28,988 nucleotides of DNA from DROE01 sp964569865. GTDB lineage: Bacteria > Pseudomonadota > Alphaproteobacteria > Rhizobiales > Devosiaceae. A program made the translations under genes and the position numbers. The notes under the pieces are model-generated. The model worked only from the letters and a program-made list of their open reading frames with translations, was not told the DNA's origin and searched no databases. Of the stretch, positions 7,655 to 15,102 are shown one piece after another. Within the stretch, counting starts at the first letter, position 1; each line of letters opens with the position of its first letter. Where the stretch lies: the NCBI GenBank assembly GCA_964569865.1, contig CAZMVQ010000031.1, positions 1 to 28,988 on the forward strand, given 5' to 3'.

Positions 7655-8308
7655 ATGCAGCGCACATCAACAAAAACTCTTTTTAGCTATTGGAATCAGT
7701 TGCGCGGATCTCGCAGTGCCCCTGAGCGTAAAAATGTCGACCCGACAAAAATTCGCAATGCCCTGTCCAACACTTTTATTCTGGAAGCGGATGAAAAAAG
7801 CCTGTTTTCCTTTCGTCTGGCAGGCTCGCACCTTTGCTCAACCTATTGCCGTGAACTAAAGGGGCGCAATTTTGAGCATTTATGGAACGATAAAGACCGC
7901 GATGCCATAAAAACCCTGATAAAAGCCGTAACTAATGATCATGCAGTGGCTCTGGTTACCTTTGAGGGAACATCACAATCTTCAAACAAAATGAACTTTG
8001 AAACTATTTTGCTGCCCCTGCGCCACAATGGTTCTTCAACCAACCGAATTCTTGGTGCCATGAGTGCTGATGATGAGCCTTATTGGTTTGGCGCGCAGCC
8101 AATTATTGAGCAGCGCATAACCGGATTACGCCTGCTATGGCCTGACGATGTTTCTATGGATAGCAGTTTTTTAGATGTTTCAACCCAGCTCGATCAGGAC
8201 GTGCAATTCGAAGAAGCATCCCAGTTATTTGCAACTCCGGCCAAAGTGCATGGGGTAGAGGCGCGTCGCTATGCCCATTTGGCAGTTATTGATGGCGGCA
8301 GAAACTAG
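7655..8308 (+). CDS. PAS_5-type PAS domain protein
   Basis: A 217-residue soluble protein dominated by one PAS domain (about residues 10-145). The alphaproteobacterial PAS_5 pattern is recognisable: an N-terminal WNQLRG...PERKNVDP segment, FILEADEKSLFSFRLAGS, then ELKGRNFEHLW, and a core ending at LGAMS. No kinase, GGDEF or HTH domain is attached, so output must go through a partner. The gene is followed by a PilZ protein and a periplasmic protease gene in the same direction. A sensory role is known for the fold; the ligand is unknown. Confidence 0.82.
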   Translation: MQRTSTKTLFSYWNQLRGSRSAPERKNVDPTKIRNALSNTFILEADEKSLFSFRLAGSHLCSTYCRELKGRNFEHLWNDKDRDAIKTLIKAVTNDHAVALVTFEGTSQSSNKMNFETILLPLRHNGSSTNRILGAMSADDEPYWFGAQPIIEQRITGLRLLWPDDVSMDSSFLDVSTQLDQDVQFEEASQLFATPAKVHGVEARRYAHLAVIDGGRN

Positions 8309-8338
8309 TATCCAAGTCCAAAGCGGCTTTTGCAAATT

Positions 8339-8374
8339 CCAGCGTCATATACCAGCGTCATATACCAGCGTCAT
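8339..8374. repeat. 13-bp tandem direct repeat, 2.8 copies
   Basis: CCAGCGTCATATA is repeated exactly at 8339-8351 and 8352-8364, followed by its first ten bases at 8365-8374. It lies just after the PAS gene stop in a 209-base intergenic stretch. Confidence 0.9.
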
Positions 8375-8517
8375 GGATGAGGGCCATGTATTTGTGCCAA
8401 AAGCATAAAAACTACCAAAAATTGCGAAAAATTTCTCAAACTGCCTGAAAGCAATTACCTCTGATTAACCTAAGCTGACTATGCTCAGTGTCAGATCAAT
8501 CAGTTTCAGGCATTTTT

Positions 8518-9192
8518 ATGTTCAAACAAAATCTTCAAACTTTGCCGCAAGAAACTGGGCCACAAGAAACTGGGCCGCAAAAAACCGGGCTTCAAAAAAA
8601 TTCCCCTATCGGAATTGAAACTTCACGTTTTCAAAGCGTCGAGATTTCCATTCTTGGCCGTTACATGCTCTCCGACAGGCGTGAATTCCCCTGTCAGGTA
8701 ATTGAAATGTCTCCCGGTGACGCCAAAATAATTGCCCCGGTTTGTGGGCAACCGGGCGAGCGGGTTGTGGCATATCTGGATAGTCTTGGACGGGTCGAGG
8801 GACCAATTATTGAAAGTATTGATGGTGGCTTCAAAATGGAGCTGACCTCTTCTGCACGCAAGCGCGACAAACTCTCAGCTCAATTGACCTGGCTTGCCAA
8901 CAAGGATGAATTAAACCTTGCCGAAGATCGCCGCCATGGGCGGATTGTTCCAGACATACGCCATTCAAAACTTGTTTTAGACGACGGGCGCAAATATAAT
9001 TGTAAAATCGTCGACATTTCCCTTTCTGGTGCAGCCATTGATATGGAAGTGCGCCCGGCGATTGGTACCCCGGTAACATTGGGACGCATGCGCGGCCAGA
9101 TTGTGCGCCATTTTGAATATGGTATTGGAGTTGAATTTGTTTCAACCCAGCAAATTCTTACTGTGGTTCAGCAAAATCTGGACGTTTCCTAG
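8518..9192 (+). CDS. Protein with two PilZ domains
   Basis: Predicted cytosolic cyclic-di-GMP effector of 224 residues. The second PilZ domain (about 140-220) has the binding signature: DRRHGR followed by DISLSGAA. The first (about 35-135) has the PilZ fold pattern and SDRREF but lacks a full second motif, so it may not bind nucleotide. Residues 10-24 are three copies of a PQ(E/K)TG pentapeptide encoded by a 15-bp tandem repeat. The ATG at 8518 with TCAGG seven bases upstream is preferred over a GTG at 8488. There is no output domain, so it probably acts by protein contact. Confidence 0.85.
   Translation: MFKQNLQTLPQETGPQETGPQKTGLQKNSPIGIETSRFQSVEISILGRYMLSDRREFPCQVIEMSPGDAKIIAPVCGQPGERVVAYLDSLGRVEGPIIESIDGGFKMELTSSARKRDKLSAQLTWLANKDELNLAEDRRHGRIVPDIRHSKLVLDDGRKYNCKIVDISLSGAAIDMEVRPAIGTPVTLGRMRGQIVRHFEYGIGVEFVSTQQILTVVQQNLDVS
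8545..8589 (+). repeat. In-frame 15-bp tandem repeat in PilZ gene
   Basis: Three consecutive 15-base units encode PQETG, PQETG and PQKTG, with a fourth decayed copy (LQKN) after them. The first two units differ at one base. The unit length keeps the frame, so copy number could vary without breaking the gene. Confidence 0.85.
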
Positions 9193-9249
9193 GGCCTGCT
9201 GCTAAACCCTGCCAACAGTTTGGCTCATATTAAATTTCCAAAAACACCC

Positions 9250-9261
9250 TAGGGTCAGGAC
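9250..9261. repeat. Recurring 12-mer TAGGGTCAGGAC
   Basis: The same 12 bases occur inverted at 187-198, and a related palindrome lies at 4546-4559. It sits 57 bases after the PilZ gene stop. It may be the edge of an interspersed intergenic repeat family. Confidence 0.5.
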
Positions 9262-9433
9262 AACAGGCGTGGTGTCGGTTGTTTTGGTATCTCCACATGT
9301 GTTTCCGCAACGATTTTTTTAGGTAAATAAAGGGCTAAATCAGTCCATGCAATTTGCCTAAAAACTGCGTTGTAATTTTCTAAAACTAGAAATTCTCTGT
9401 CCCTATCGTGCTCCCAACAGGGAGAACACGAAA

Positions 9434-10084
9434 ATGACAATTATAAAAAGACTTAAGATTTGTTTGGGCTTTGCCCTTTTGGCCATGGCCGCTTTTATTG
9501 CCCCGGCCCAGGCAAATGCCAATGTAAACGTAAATTTTTCAAATCCGGCCTTTGCCCCGGTAACCGGCCTCACTTCAATCCCCATTGGTCACGCAGTCTT
9601 TTGTCAGACCCGACCGGAAGAATGTGGGCCGAACCGCTCTGTGGTCAATGCAGTAGCCCTGACCGAACAACGCTGGCGCGAGCTGGTAAATGTCAACGCA
9701 CAATTTAACTCATCCATCGTTTCCGTATCCGACATAGATCTATATCAGGTTGAAGAATTCTGGACCTATGCCAATGGCTATGGAGATTGCGAAGAATATG
9801 CTCTGGCCAAACGCCGGGAGTTGATCAACAGAGGCTGGAACCCTTCGGCATTGTTGATTGCTGTGCTGCGCCAGACATCCGGAGAAGGGCACGCTGTTCT
9901 AATGGTTCGTACCGATCGCGGTGATATGGTTCTGGATAATCTGGCCGGCCTGATAAAAACCTGGGATCAAACCCCCTATCAATATATCAAGCGCCAGTCC
10001 CAGACCAATGCAGGGCAATGGGTGGATATTTCAGACAATCGCCCCATGACAACGCTAAACGTTCTGCTTGCCCAACGCCGATAA
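9434..10084 (+). CDS. Transglutaminase-like cysteine protease (BTLCP, LapG-like)
   Basis: A periplasmic cysteine protease of the bacterial transglutaminase-like family, 216 residues. The signal peptide covers about residues 1-28, with a hydrophobic core and an AQANA cleavage region. The catalytic triad is visible: C119 in YGDCEEYA, H153 in GEGHAVLMV and D168 in MVLDNL. Characterised members such as Pseudomonas LapG cleave surface adhesins under cyclic-di-GMP control through LapD. Here a PilZ protein lies directly upstream, but no adhesin or LapD gene is in view. The start has GGGAG ten bases upstream. Confidence 0.9.
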   Translation: MTIIKRLKICLGFALLAMAAFIAPAQANANVNVNFSNPAFAPVTGLTSIPIGHAVFCQTRPEECGPNRSVVNAVALTEQRWRELVNVNAQFNSSIVSVSDIDLYQVEEFWTYANGYGDCEEYALAKRRELINRGWNPSALLIAVLRQTSGEGHAVLMVRTDRGDMVLDNLAGLIKTWDQTPYQYIKRQSQTNAGQWVDISDNRPMTTLNVLLAQRR

Positions 10085-10123
10085 ACAATCTCCCAAAAAA
10101 ACCACCTGCGCTAAAATAAAAAA

Positions 10124-10160
10124 GCCCGCCAAAAACTCTTGTTCAGAGCTTCTGGCGGGC
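10124..10160. terminator. Bidirectional rho-independent terminator
   Basis: The stem GCCCGCCA / TGGCGGGC has an inner extension (CTCT / AGAG), with A-rich sequence before it and CTTTAATTT after it. It sits between the convergent protease gene and the small membrane-protein gene and can serve both strands. Confidence 0.85.
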
Positions 10161-10192
10161 CTTTAATTTCTAAAAATATTTCAGGGTCAGCG

Positions 10193-10558
10193 TTAGCCAA
10201 AAATTGCGAAGTATAATCCCAACAGCAATAAACCGTTGATAAATCCCCAGCCAAATCCAACCATCGCGCCCAGCAACAGATTGCCTATGGCACCAGATCC
10301 GATCTCCCGCGCGTTCCAGCCCATTTTCATCATAATGAACGGACCGCAAATAAAGCTCATGAATAAATGGCCCAAACTGGCTACAAAACTTTCCCCATCA
10401 AAGCGCAAATACGCAGCCTGTTGTGAAATTCCCTGATAAAGGTGGGTAGCTGATCCCGCAAAACTTAGCCCCACACCCATGATAAACAGGGCTAAAAAAA
10501 ACTCAAACGCCATATTAAACAAATCCCCGTAAGCCTGTGAACCAAAACTGGTAAACAA
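10193..10558 (-). CDS. Small multi-spanning inner-membrane protein
   Basis: The 121-residue hydrophobic protein has about three membrane segments: 15-38, 65-80 and 88-120. The C-terminal half is Gly-rich (GAIGNLLLGAMVGFGWGFINGLLLLGLY). The longest frame uses a TTG start at 10558; an ATG at 10513 would give 106 residues starting MAFEFFLALFI. It resembles a small uncharacterised rhizobial membrane family, possibly DUF6949, but I cannot confirm this. Function unknown. Confidence 0.75.
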   Translation of the reverse strand: MFTSFGSQAYGDLFNMAFEFFLALFIMGVGLSFAGSATHLYQGISQQAAYLRFDGESFVASLGHLFMSFICGPFIMMKMGWNAREIGSGAIGNLLLGAMVGFGWGFINGLLLLGLYFAIFG

Positions 10559-10568
10559 TGACCATCCG

Positions 10569-10583
10569 TTAATGATTTGTTAA
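10569..10583. promoter_or_regulatory. CtrA-like box TTAA-N7-TTAA
   Basis: TTAATGATTTGTTAA lies in the 84-base divergent region between the small membrane gene (minus) and the membrane-anchored gene at 10643. It is the second full-consensus site found in intergenic DNA of this window. Functional binding is inferred. Confidence 0.42.
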
Positions 10584-10642
10584 GCATATCCAGTGCCCAA
10601 TTATAAGTCATCATAACTTGCTTAAATTGGTTAACGCGCTCG

Positions 10643-11323
10643 ATGCAGCACACTAAATTCAAATCCGACCCCGCCCCTTTTCCAGCCATGGCGTTTAATC
10701 TTGCCGCCCTTGCTTTGATTTTGCTCATCGCAGGGCTTGGCATTGCCTATTGGCTCAATGATTACGCTGCCACCAAAACACAGATCAGTTCATCGGTTTA
10801 TGAAGCCCCAACGGTCACAAAAACCTTGGCCAATACTTCATTACAAATCCCGCAGATTTGGCTAAATATTTTAACTCAAAGTTCGCAAAAAGACGTGCAG
10901 GCCGTTGATTTAATGTTAAAAATTTCCGTAACAGATCAAGAACAACCGATTCCGATCAATTTACGCATTTCTGAGGCATCTCAGGCAGAGCCAAGTGCTT
11001 ATCTGCTGGACAGCGTTTATGTTCTCAGGTTTTCCAAAGTTCAAATTGGCGGGTTTAAGGGGCTGGTTGGCAAACCCTTAAAGGCTCAAGATGGATATGA
11101 GAGCGAAACCGTGTGGTATGAACCCATATCCGACAATCCATTTGTGGCCAAATGTATTGACTTTGAAGGCTCTAAATCGGCCCTAAACTGCCTAAGAACT
11201 ATCCGCCTGAATTCCCGGCTCAGCGCAACTTATCAGTTTGCCCAGAACGAGCTGGAATATTGGCGCCTGTTAGATGATGCCATTATTCCACTGATGAGAC
11301 AGATTGGGATTTCGTTAGAATAA
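10643..11323 (+). CDS. Uncharacterised membrane-anchored protein
   Basis: The 226-residue protein has one N-terminal membrane anchor (about residues 18-38, AALALILLIAGLGIAYWL) and a polar C-terminal domain of about 185 residues, presumably periplasmic. Two cysteines in that domain (FVAKCIDFEG and ALNCLRTI) are close enough for a disulfide. I recognise no domain. It is divergent from the small membrane protein and convergent with the DUF3126 gene. Confidence 0.75.
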   Translation: MQHTKFKSDPAPFPAMAFNLAALALILLIAGLGIAYWLNDYAATKTQISSSVYEAPTVTKTLANTSLQIPQIWLNILTQSSQKDVQAVDLMLKISVTDQEQPIPINLRISEASQAEPSAYLLDSVYVLRFSKVQIGGFKGLVGKPLKAQDGYESETVWYEPISDNPFVAKCIDFEGSKSALNCLRTIRLNSRLSATYQFAQNELEYWRLLDDAIIPLMRQIGISLE

Positions 11324-11373
11324 TTTGTCGGTTAGCTTGCAAAAAAACGGGTCACAAATCCAGTATCGGGTCC

Positions 11374-11592
11374 CTATTCCATGTCTTCCAGATCAATATC
11401 AAGAATAGCCATCTGGAACATATAGGAGCGATCTCCATCCTCATCATCCAGATACATAACCCCTAAAAATTCCTCACCCACATAAACTTCACAGCTATCG
11501 GCCTTTTGTGGCCGTGCCTTAACCCTCAAATCAGGATTGGCAAATTTTTGTTGAAGAAACTTTTGAAGTTTTTCAATTTCTTCTTTGTTCAT
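11374..11592 (-). CDS. DUF3126 family protein
   Basis: A 72-residue acidic cytosolic protein matching the small alphaproteobacterial DUF3126 family: LQKFLQQKFANPDLRVKAR, EVYVGEEFLGVMYLDDEDGD and FQMAILDIDLED. Function unknown. The ATG at 11592 has AAGGG eight bases upstream and is preferred over a GTG at 11601. It follows cysE in the same direction after 129 bases, a neighbourhood common in Rhizobiales. Confidence 0.9.
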   Translation of the reverse strand: MNKEEIEKLQKFLQQKFANPDLRVKARPQKADSCEVYVGEEFLGVMYLDDEDGDRSYMFQMAILDIDLEDME

Positions 11593-11626
11593 ATTATGCA
11601 CCCTTGTTCTACTTATTTATTTTTAT

Positions 11627-11717
11627 CTGGTCACAGTGACTTAGTCACAACCTGACCTAGCCACAAGTGACCTGATCACAACGAGGCTTGTTTACCACGC
11701 GACTTGATCACAGCACT
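11627..11717. repeat. Degenerate ~15-bp tandem repeat between cysE and DUF3126
   Basis: Units built on CTxRTCACAA-GTGAC recur at about 11627, 11641, 11657, 11672 and 11704. Copies differ by a few bases and by 14-16 bases in length; one interval is degraded. There is no coding frame across it. Confidence 0.7.
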
Positions 11718-11721
11718 CGCA

Positions 11722-12534
11722 TTATTTCGCCGACAGCATCTGATCCATAGCGCAACCCGGCTCAGAACAACCAGAACTGCCAACAACTTTTGCAGGTACT
11801 CCAGCAACAGTTTTATTGGCTGGCACGTCCTTTAACACAACCGAACCGGCAGCCACCTTCGCCCCATGGCCAATTTTAATATTTCCAAGTATTTTCGCCC
11901 CCGCACCCAACAGCACACCTGATCCGATTTTGGGGTGCCTGTCATCGGATTCTTTACCTGTGCCGCCAAGAGTAACCCCTTGAAGAACCGAGCTATTATC
12001 ACCGATCACAGCAGTTTCGCCAATAACAATTCCGGTGCCATGGTCAAACATAACCCCCCGGCCAACTTTGGCCTGTGGATTAATATCCACCTGAAATACC
12101 TGCGAAGATCTGCTTTGCAAATAAAGCGCAAAATCCCTGCGCCCCTGTCCTTGCAGAAAATGGGCGAACCTATGGGTCTGTAAGGCGTGAAATCCCTTGA
12201 AATACAAGATTGGAACCACAGCTCGCTCAACAGCCGGATCGCGCTCTAAAACCGCCGCAAGATCAACCCGCATCGCCTCACCAATTTTAGGCTCTTCATC
12301 CAGCGAACGAGTAAAAGCCTCGCGAATGCGATAGGCAGAAACATCCGCATGATCAAGACGCGAAGCAAGACGAAAAATCAGTGCATCCTCCAGCCGGTCA
12401 TGGTTTAAAATTGTGGCCTCGACAAAACTTGCCAGCGAAGGCTCAGCTTTTCTGATCTGCTCTGCCCCATCGCGCACCGCCAGCCAAAGCGGATCGACCC
12501 GATGCAAAATAGTCTGGCTTTTCAATTCGGACAC
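11722..12534 (-). CDS. cysE: Serine O-acetyltransferase
   Basis: Acetylates L-serine with acetyl-CoA to make O-acetylserine, the first step of cysteine synthesis. The helical N-terminal domain covers about 1-140, followed by a left-handed beta-helix of hexapeptide repeats (KVGRGVMFDHGTGIVIG, IGDNSSVLQGVTLGG, IGSGVLLGAGAKILG). Active-site D150 and H165 are present, plus H200. The length of 270 is normal. It lies 48 bases downstream of the alpha/beta hydrolase gene and is probably cotranscribed with it. Confidence 0.96.
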   Translation of the reverse strand: MSELKSQTILHRVDPLWLAVRDGAEQIRKAEPSLASFVEATILNHDRLEDALIFRLASRLDHADVSAYRIREAFTRSLDEEPKIGEAMRVDLAAVLERDPAVERAVVPILYFKGFHALQTHRFAHFLQGQGRRDFALYLQSRSSQVFQVDINPQAKVGRGVMFDHGTGIVIGETAVIGDNSSVLQGVTLGGTGKESDDRHPKIGSGVLLGAGAKILGNIKIGHGAKVAAGSVVLKDVPANKTVAGVPAKVVGSSGCSEPGCAMDQMLSAK

Positions 12535-12582
12535 GCTTTTCTCCTGATAAAAACTCGTTTTTTACAGACTAACCCAAAGATA

Positions 12583-13350
12583 TTAATTAGGAATTTGGGC
12601 CAAAAAATCAATAACCCCGCTCTTGAATTGTTTGTCACCGGTCGCCCGCATATGATCACGGCCCTTGATAACCAGCGCTTTTCCACTTGGAAAAATCACA
12701 GCCAATTCTTCTGCCGAACCGCCGATTGTATCCATATCACCCACCGCAACCAGAACAGGAACCTCAATTTTTTCCAGATCCTGCGCACTGATTCTATCTC
12801 TGGAGGATTGCATACAAGCCGCAAGTGCCCTCAGATCACTTCCGGTATGCTCGGCAAAAATTCTAAATTGGCGCCCAACTTTTGTCTCGACATCCTCAAG
12901 GGATGGAGCCAAAAGCCCCTGCACTATTTCCTCAGCCCCACCAAGACCATGGATCATATTTATACCCAAACCGCCCAAAATCACAGCGCTCACCTTATCA
13001 GCGAAATCCATGCCCACAAACGCGCATATTCTTGCCCCCATGGAATAGCCCATTATCGGCACCGGACCATGTTTTTCGACCAAACCCAGATGATCAATCA
13101 GACCCGCCACATCCCGCGCCATATATCTGGCCGGATAAAGAGCTGGATCATATAATTTTTGCGACAACCCATGCCCGCGATTATCAATGGTGATCGGGCT
13201 AAAACCCTGTTCTTCAAGTCTTTCGACCCAGCCCGTGTCGAGCCAGTTTATCTTGCCGCTAGAGGCAAAACCATGCACCAGCACTATGGGTTTTCCGTCC
13301 CCATAAACCTCATAGGCAATTTCGATATTTTCAGACGTAAAGACTGCCAT
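12583..13350 (-). CDS. Alpha/beta hydrolase
   Basis: A 255-residue soluble hydrolase of the alpha/beta fold. The oxyanion motif is HGFASS near residue 26. The nucleophile is S103 in GYSMG. The acid is D205 or D207 in VGDMDTIG, and the catalytic His is H233 in GRDHM. No signal peptide. The substrate cannot be told; an esterase or lactonase is possible. It is the first gene of the minus-strand run leading to cysE. Confidence 0.9.
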   Translation of the reverse strand: MAVFTSENIEIAYEVYGDGKPIVLVHGFASSGKINWLDTGWVERLEEQGFSPITIDNRGHGLSQKLYDPALYPARYMARDVAGLIDHLGLVEKHGPVPIMGYSMGARICAFVGMDFADKVSAVILGGLGINMIHGLGGAEEIVQGLLAPSLEDVETKVGRQFRIFAEHTGSDLRALAACMQSSRDRISAQDLEKIEVPVLVAVGDMDTIGGSAEELAVIFPSGKALVIKGRDHMRATGDKQFKSGVIDFLAQIPN

Positions 13351-13541
13351 TAAAATACAATTCCCAAATAGACGTTTCTTATGTTTGAAACACCTGCTTT
13401 ATCAGCGATTGTTGCACCGTCAAACCTCAATTGAAAACTTCGCTTTAATAGCGCTGGAAATTATTGCTTTTCATCATTATAATTTAAAAAAATTCGCCGA
13501 CTCTGTTTAAGTTTCCCATTCAAAAAAATAAGCAAAAAATC

Positions 13542-13787
13542 ATGTCATCAAATTCCACACCCCACTTTCACAATACTCAAGGCGTGTCTCGTATTGAAAT
13601 CGGCGCCAGAGAATTTATGTGTGTTGGCGCCCTGCCCCCGTTTGATCACCCCCATATATTTTTGGACATGGGAAGCGAGGGCGAAATCGTCTGCCCCTAC
13701 TGCTCCACCCATTATGTATTCAACCCCAAACTGACGGCAGGCACATCTGACCCCGCCTCTGCGGTATATCTCCCACAAGCTGTTTGA
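13542..13787 (+). CDS. zf-CHCC zinc-finger protein
   Basis: An 81-residue protein with the Cys-His-Cys-Cys pattern of the zf-CHCC family: C27 (MCVGALPPFDHPHIFLDMG) with the downstream His, then CPYC. The same domain is found in the NDUFS6 subunit of mitochondrial complex I, and the alphaproteobacterial form is its free-standing relative. It ends eight bases before the FAD monooxygenase gene, so the two are likely cotranscribed. Confidence 0.9.
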   Translation: MSSNSTPHFHNTQGVSRIEIGAREFMCVGALPPFDHPHIFLDMGSEGEIVCPYCSTHYVFNPKLTAGTSDPASAVYLPQAV

Positions 13788-13795
13788 GATAAATC

Positions 13796-15025
13796 GTGCG
13801 CAAAAAAGCTGGCGCATCTAACGAAAATATTGCGGGTGGGAGCGATAACTCCTCCAGAACCATACATATTGCAGGGGCTGGCATTGCCGGCATGACATTG
13901 GCGCTAGCGCTGGCCAAACGCGGCGTTAAATCAACTATTATTGAAAAAACAAAAAACCTGCACGCCGAGGGAGCAGGAATTCAAATCAGCCCCAATGCCA
14001 GACATATCCTTAATGATCTAGGGCTTGGCGCAGCGTTGGATAATATTGGATTTGCCCCCCAAGCCATTGATATATACCCCTTTAGAAATAAAAAGCCCCT
14101 GATCAGCCTCAAACTTGGCGAGATTGCTTCATCGCGCTTTGGTACGCCCTATATTGTAGTTCATCGCGCTGATCTGGCTCAAATTCTGTTTCAATCCTGC
14201 CAGCGCGAAAATCTGGTAGAATTTCAGTTTGGCGTTACCAATTTTGACATGATTACCCATGCCAACGGTCTTTCGGTTTCGCGCGAACATGATGACGGAC
14301 ATATCCATGAGACAACGCCGTTTGCTTTTATTGGCGCTGACGGAGTTAACTCCCCTACGCGCACCAAAGTCCTTTCCGGCCCCAAGGCCGAATATTCGGG
14401 ATATACAGCCTGGCGCTCTTTAATTCCCGCTTCAATGATGAAGGGGCAGCTAAATCTGGATCATACCAGCCTGCTTTGGGGCCCCGGATTTCACGCCGTA
14501 ACGTACCCTCACCCTAAACGCCACGTGATAAATGTTGCTCTGTTCTGTAAAGAGCAGCTTGGCGATGACATGAAGCCAAAAATGTCAGCCCCCAATCTGC
14601 CAAAACCTGCTGCCTCCTGCCCCCGTTTTGCAGCCATTATTGATAGTTCGGAGGGTGGGTGGAAAAAATGGCCGCTTTTTGCCGTCAACACCAGCCAGTG
14701 GCACAAGGGCCCGGTCGGACTTATTGGAGATGCGGCTCATGCCATGCTGCCTTTTCAGGCTCAGGGTGCGGCAATGGCCATAGAAGATGCTGCAACTCTG
14801 GCCCCGCTGTTGGCCAGCGAACCTGATGCCACAATCGCTCTAAGCAAATATTATAAAAAAAGAAAAGCTCGGGTAAACAAAATTGTGGGCATTTCAGCCT
14901 CAAATGGTGAAATTTATCACTTGGGGGCGCCATTTTCTTATGCACGGGATCTGGTGGTTTTTGCTCAAGGATCAACTGCGCACCTGAAACGCCTGAGCTG
15001 GATTTACGCACATAAAATAACTTAG
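13796..15025 (+). CDS. FAD-dependent monooxygenase
   Basis: A flavoprotein of the p-hydroxybenzoate/salicylate hydroxylase class, 409 residues. The FAD Rossmann motif is GAGIAGMTLALALAKRG near residue 27. GAGIQISPNA follows. The DG motif is GADGVNSPTR, and the second FAD motif is GDAAHAMLPFQAQGAAMAIEDA. The start is a GTG eight bases after the zinc-finger gene. The substrate is not evident: hydroxylation of an aromatic or a ubiquinone-like ring are both possible. Confidence 0.9.
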   Translation: MRKKAGASNENIAGGSDNSSRTIHIAGAGIAGMTLALALAKRGVKSTIIEKTKNLHAEGAGIQISPNARHILNDLGLGAALDNIGFAPQAIDIYPFRNKKPLISLKLGEIASSRFGTPYIVVHRADLAQILFQSCQRENLVEFQFGVTNFDMITHANGLSVSREHDDGHIHETTPFAFIGADGVNSPTRTKVLSGPKAEYSGYTAWRSLIPASMMKGQLNLDHTSLLWGPGFHAVTYPHPKRHVINVALFCKEQLGDDMKPKMSAPNLPKPAASCPRFAAIIDSSEGGWKKWPLFAVNTSQWHKGPVGLIGDAAHAMLPFQAQGAAMAIEDAATLAPLLASEPDATIALSKYYKKRKARVNKIVGISASNGEIYHLGAPFSYARDLVVFAQGSTAHLKRLSWIYAHKIT

Positions 15026-15102
15026 GATATTGCCCCTAAAAACTCATAAACTGATGCTCGGCATATGTTTAAAAAATGCCAAAAATGGATATTTCAAAGT
15101 AA

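Noticed and set aside
12502..13155. 217-codon plus-strand frame
   Set aside because: Antisense to the alpha/beta hydrolase, whose catalytic motifs fix the real strand.
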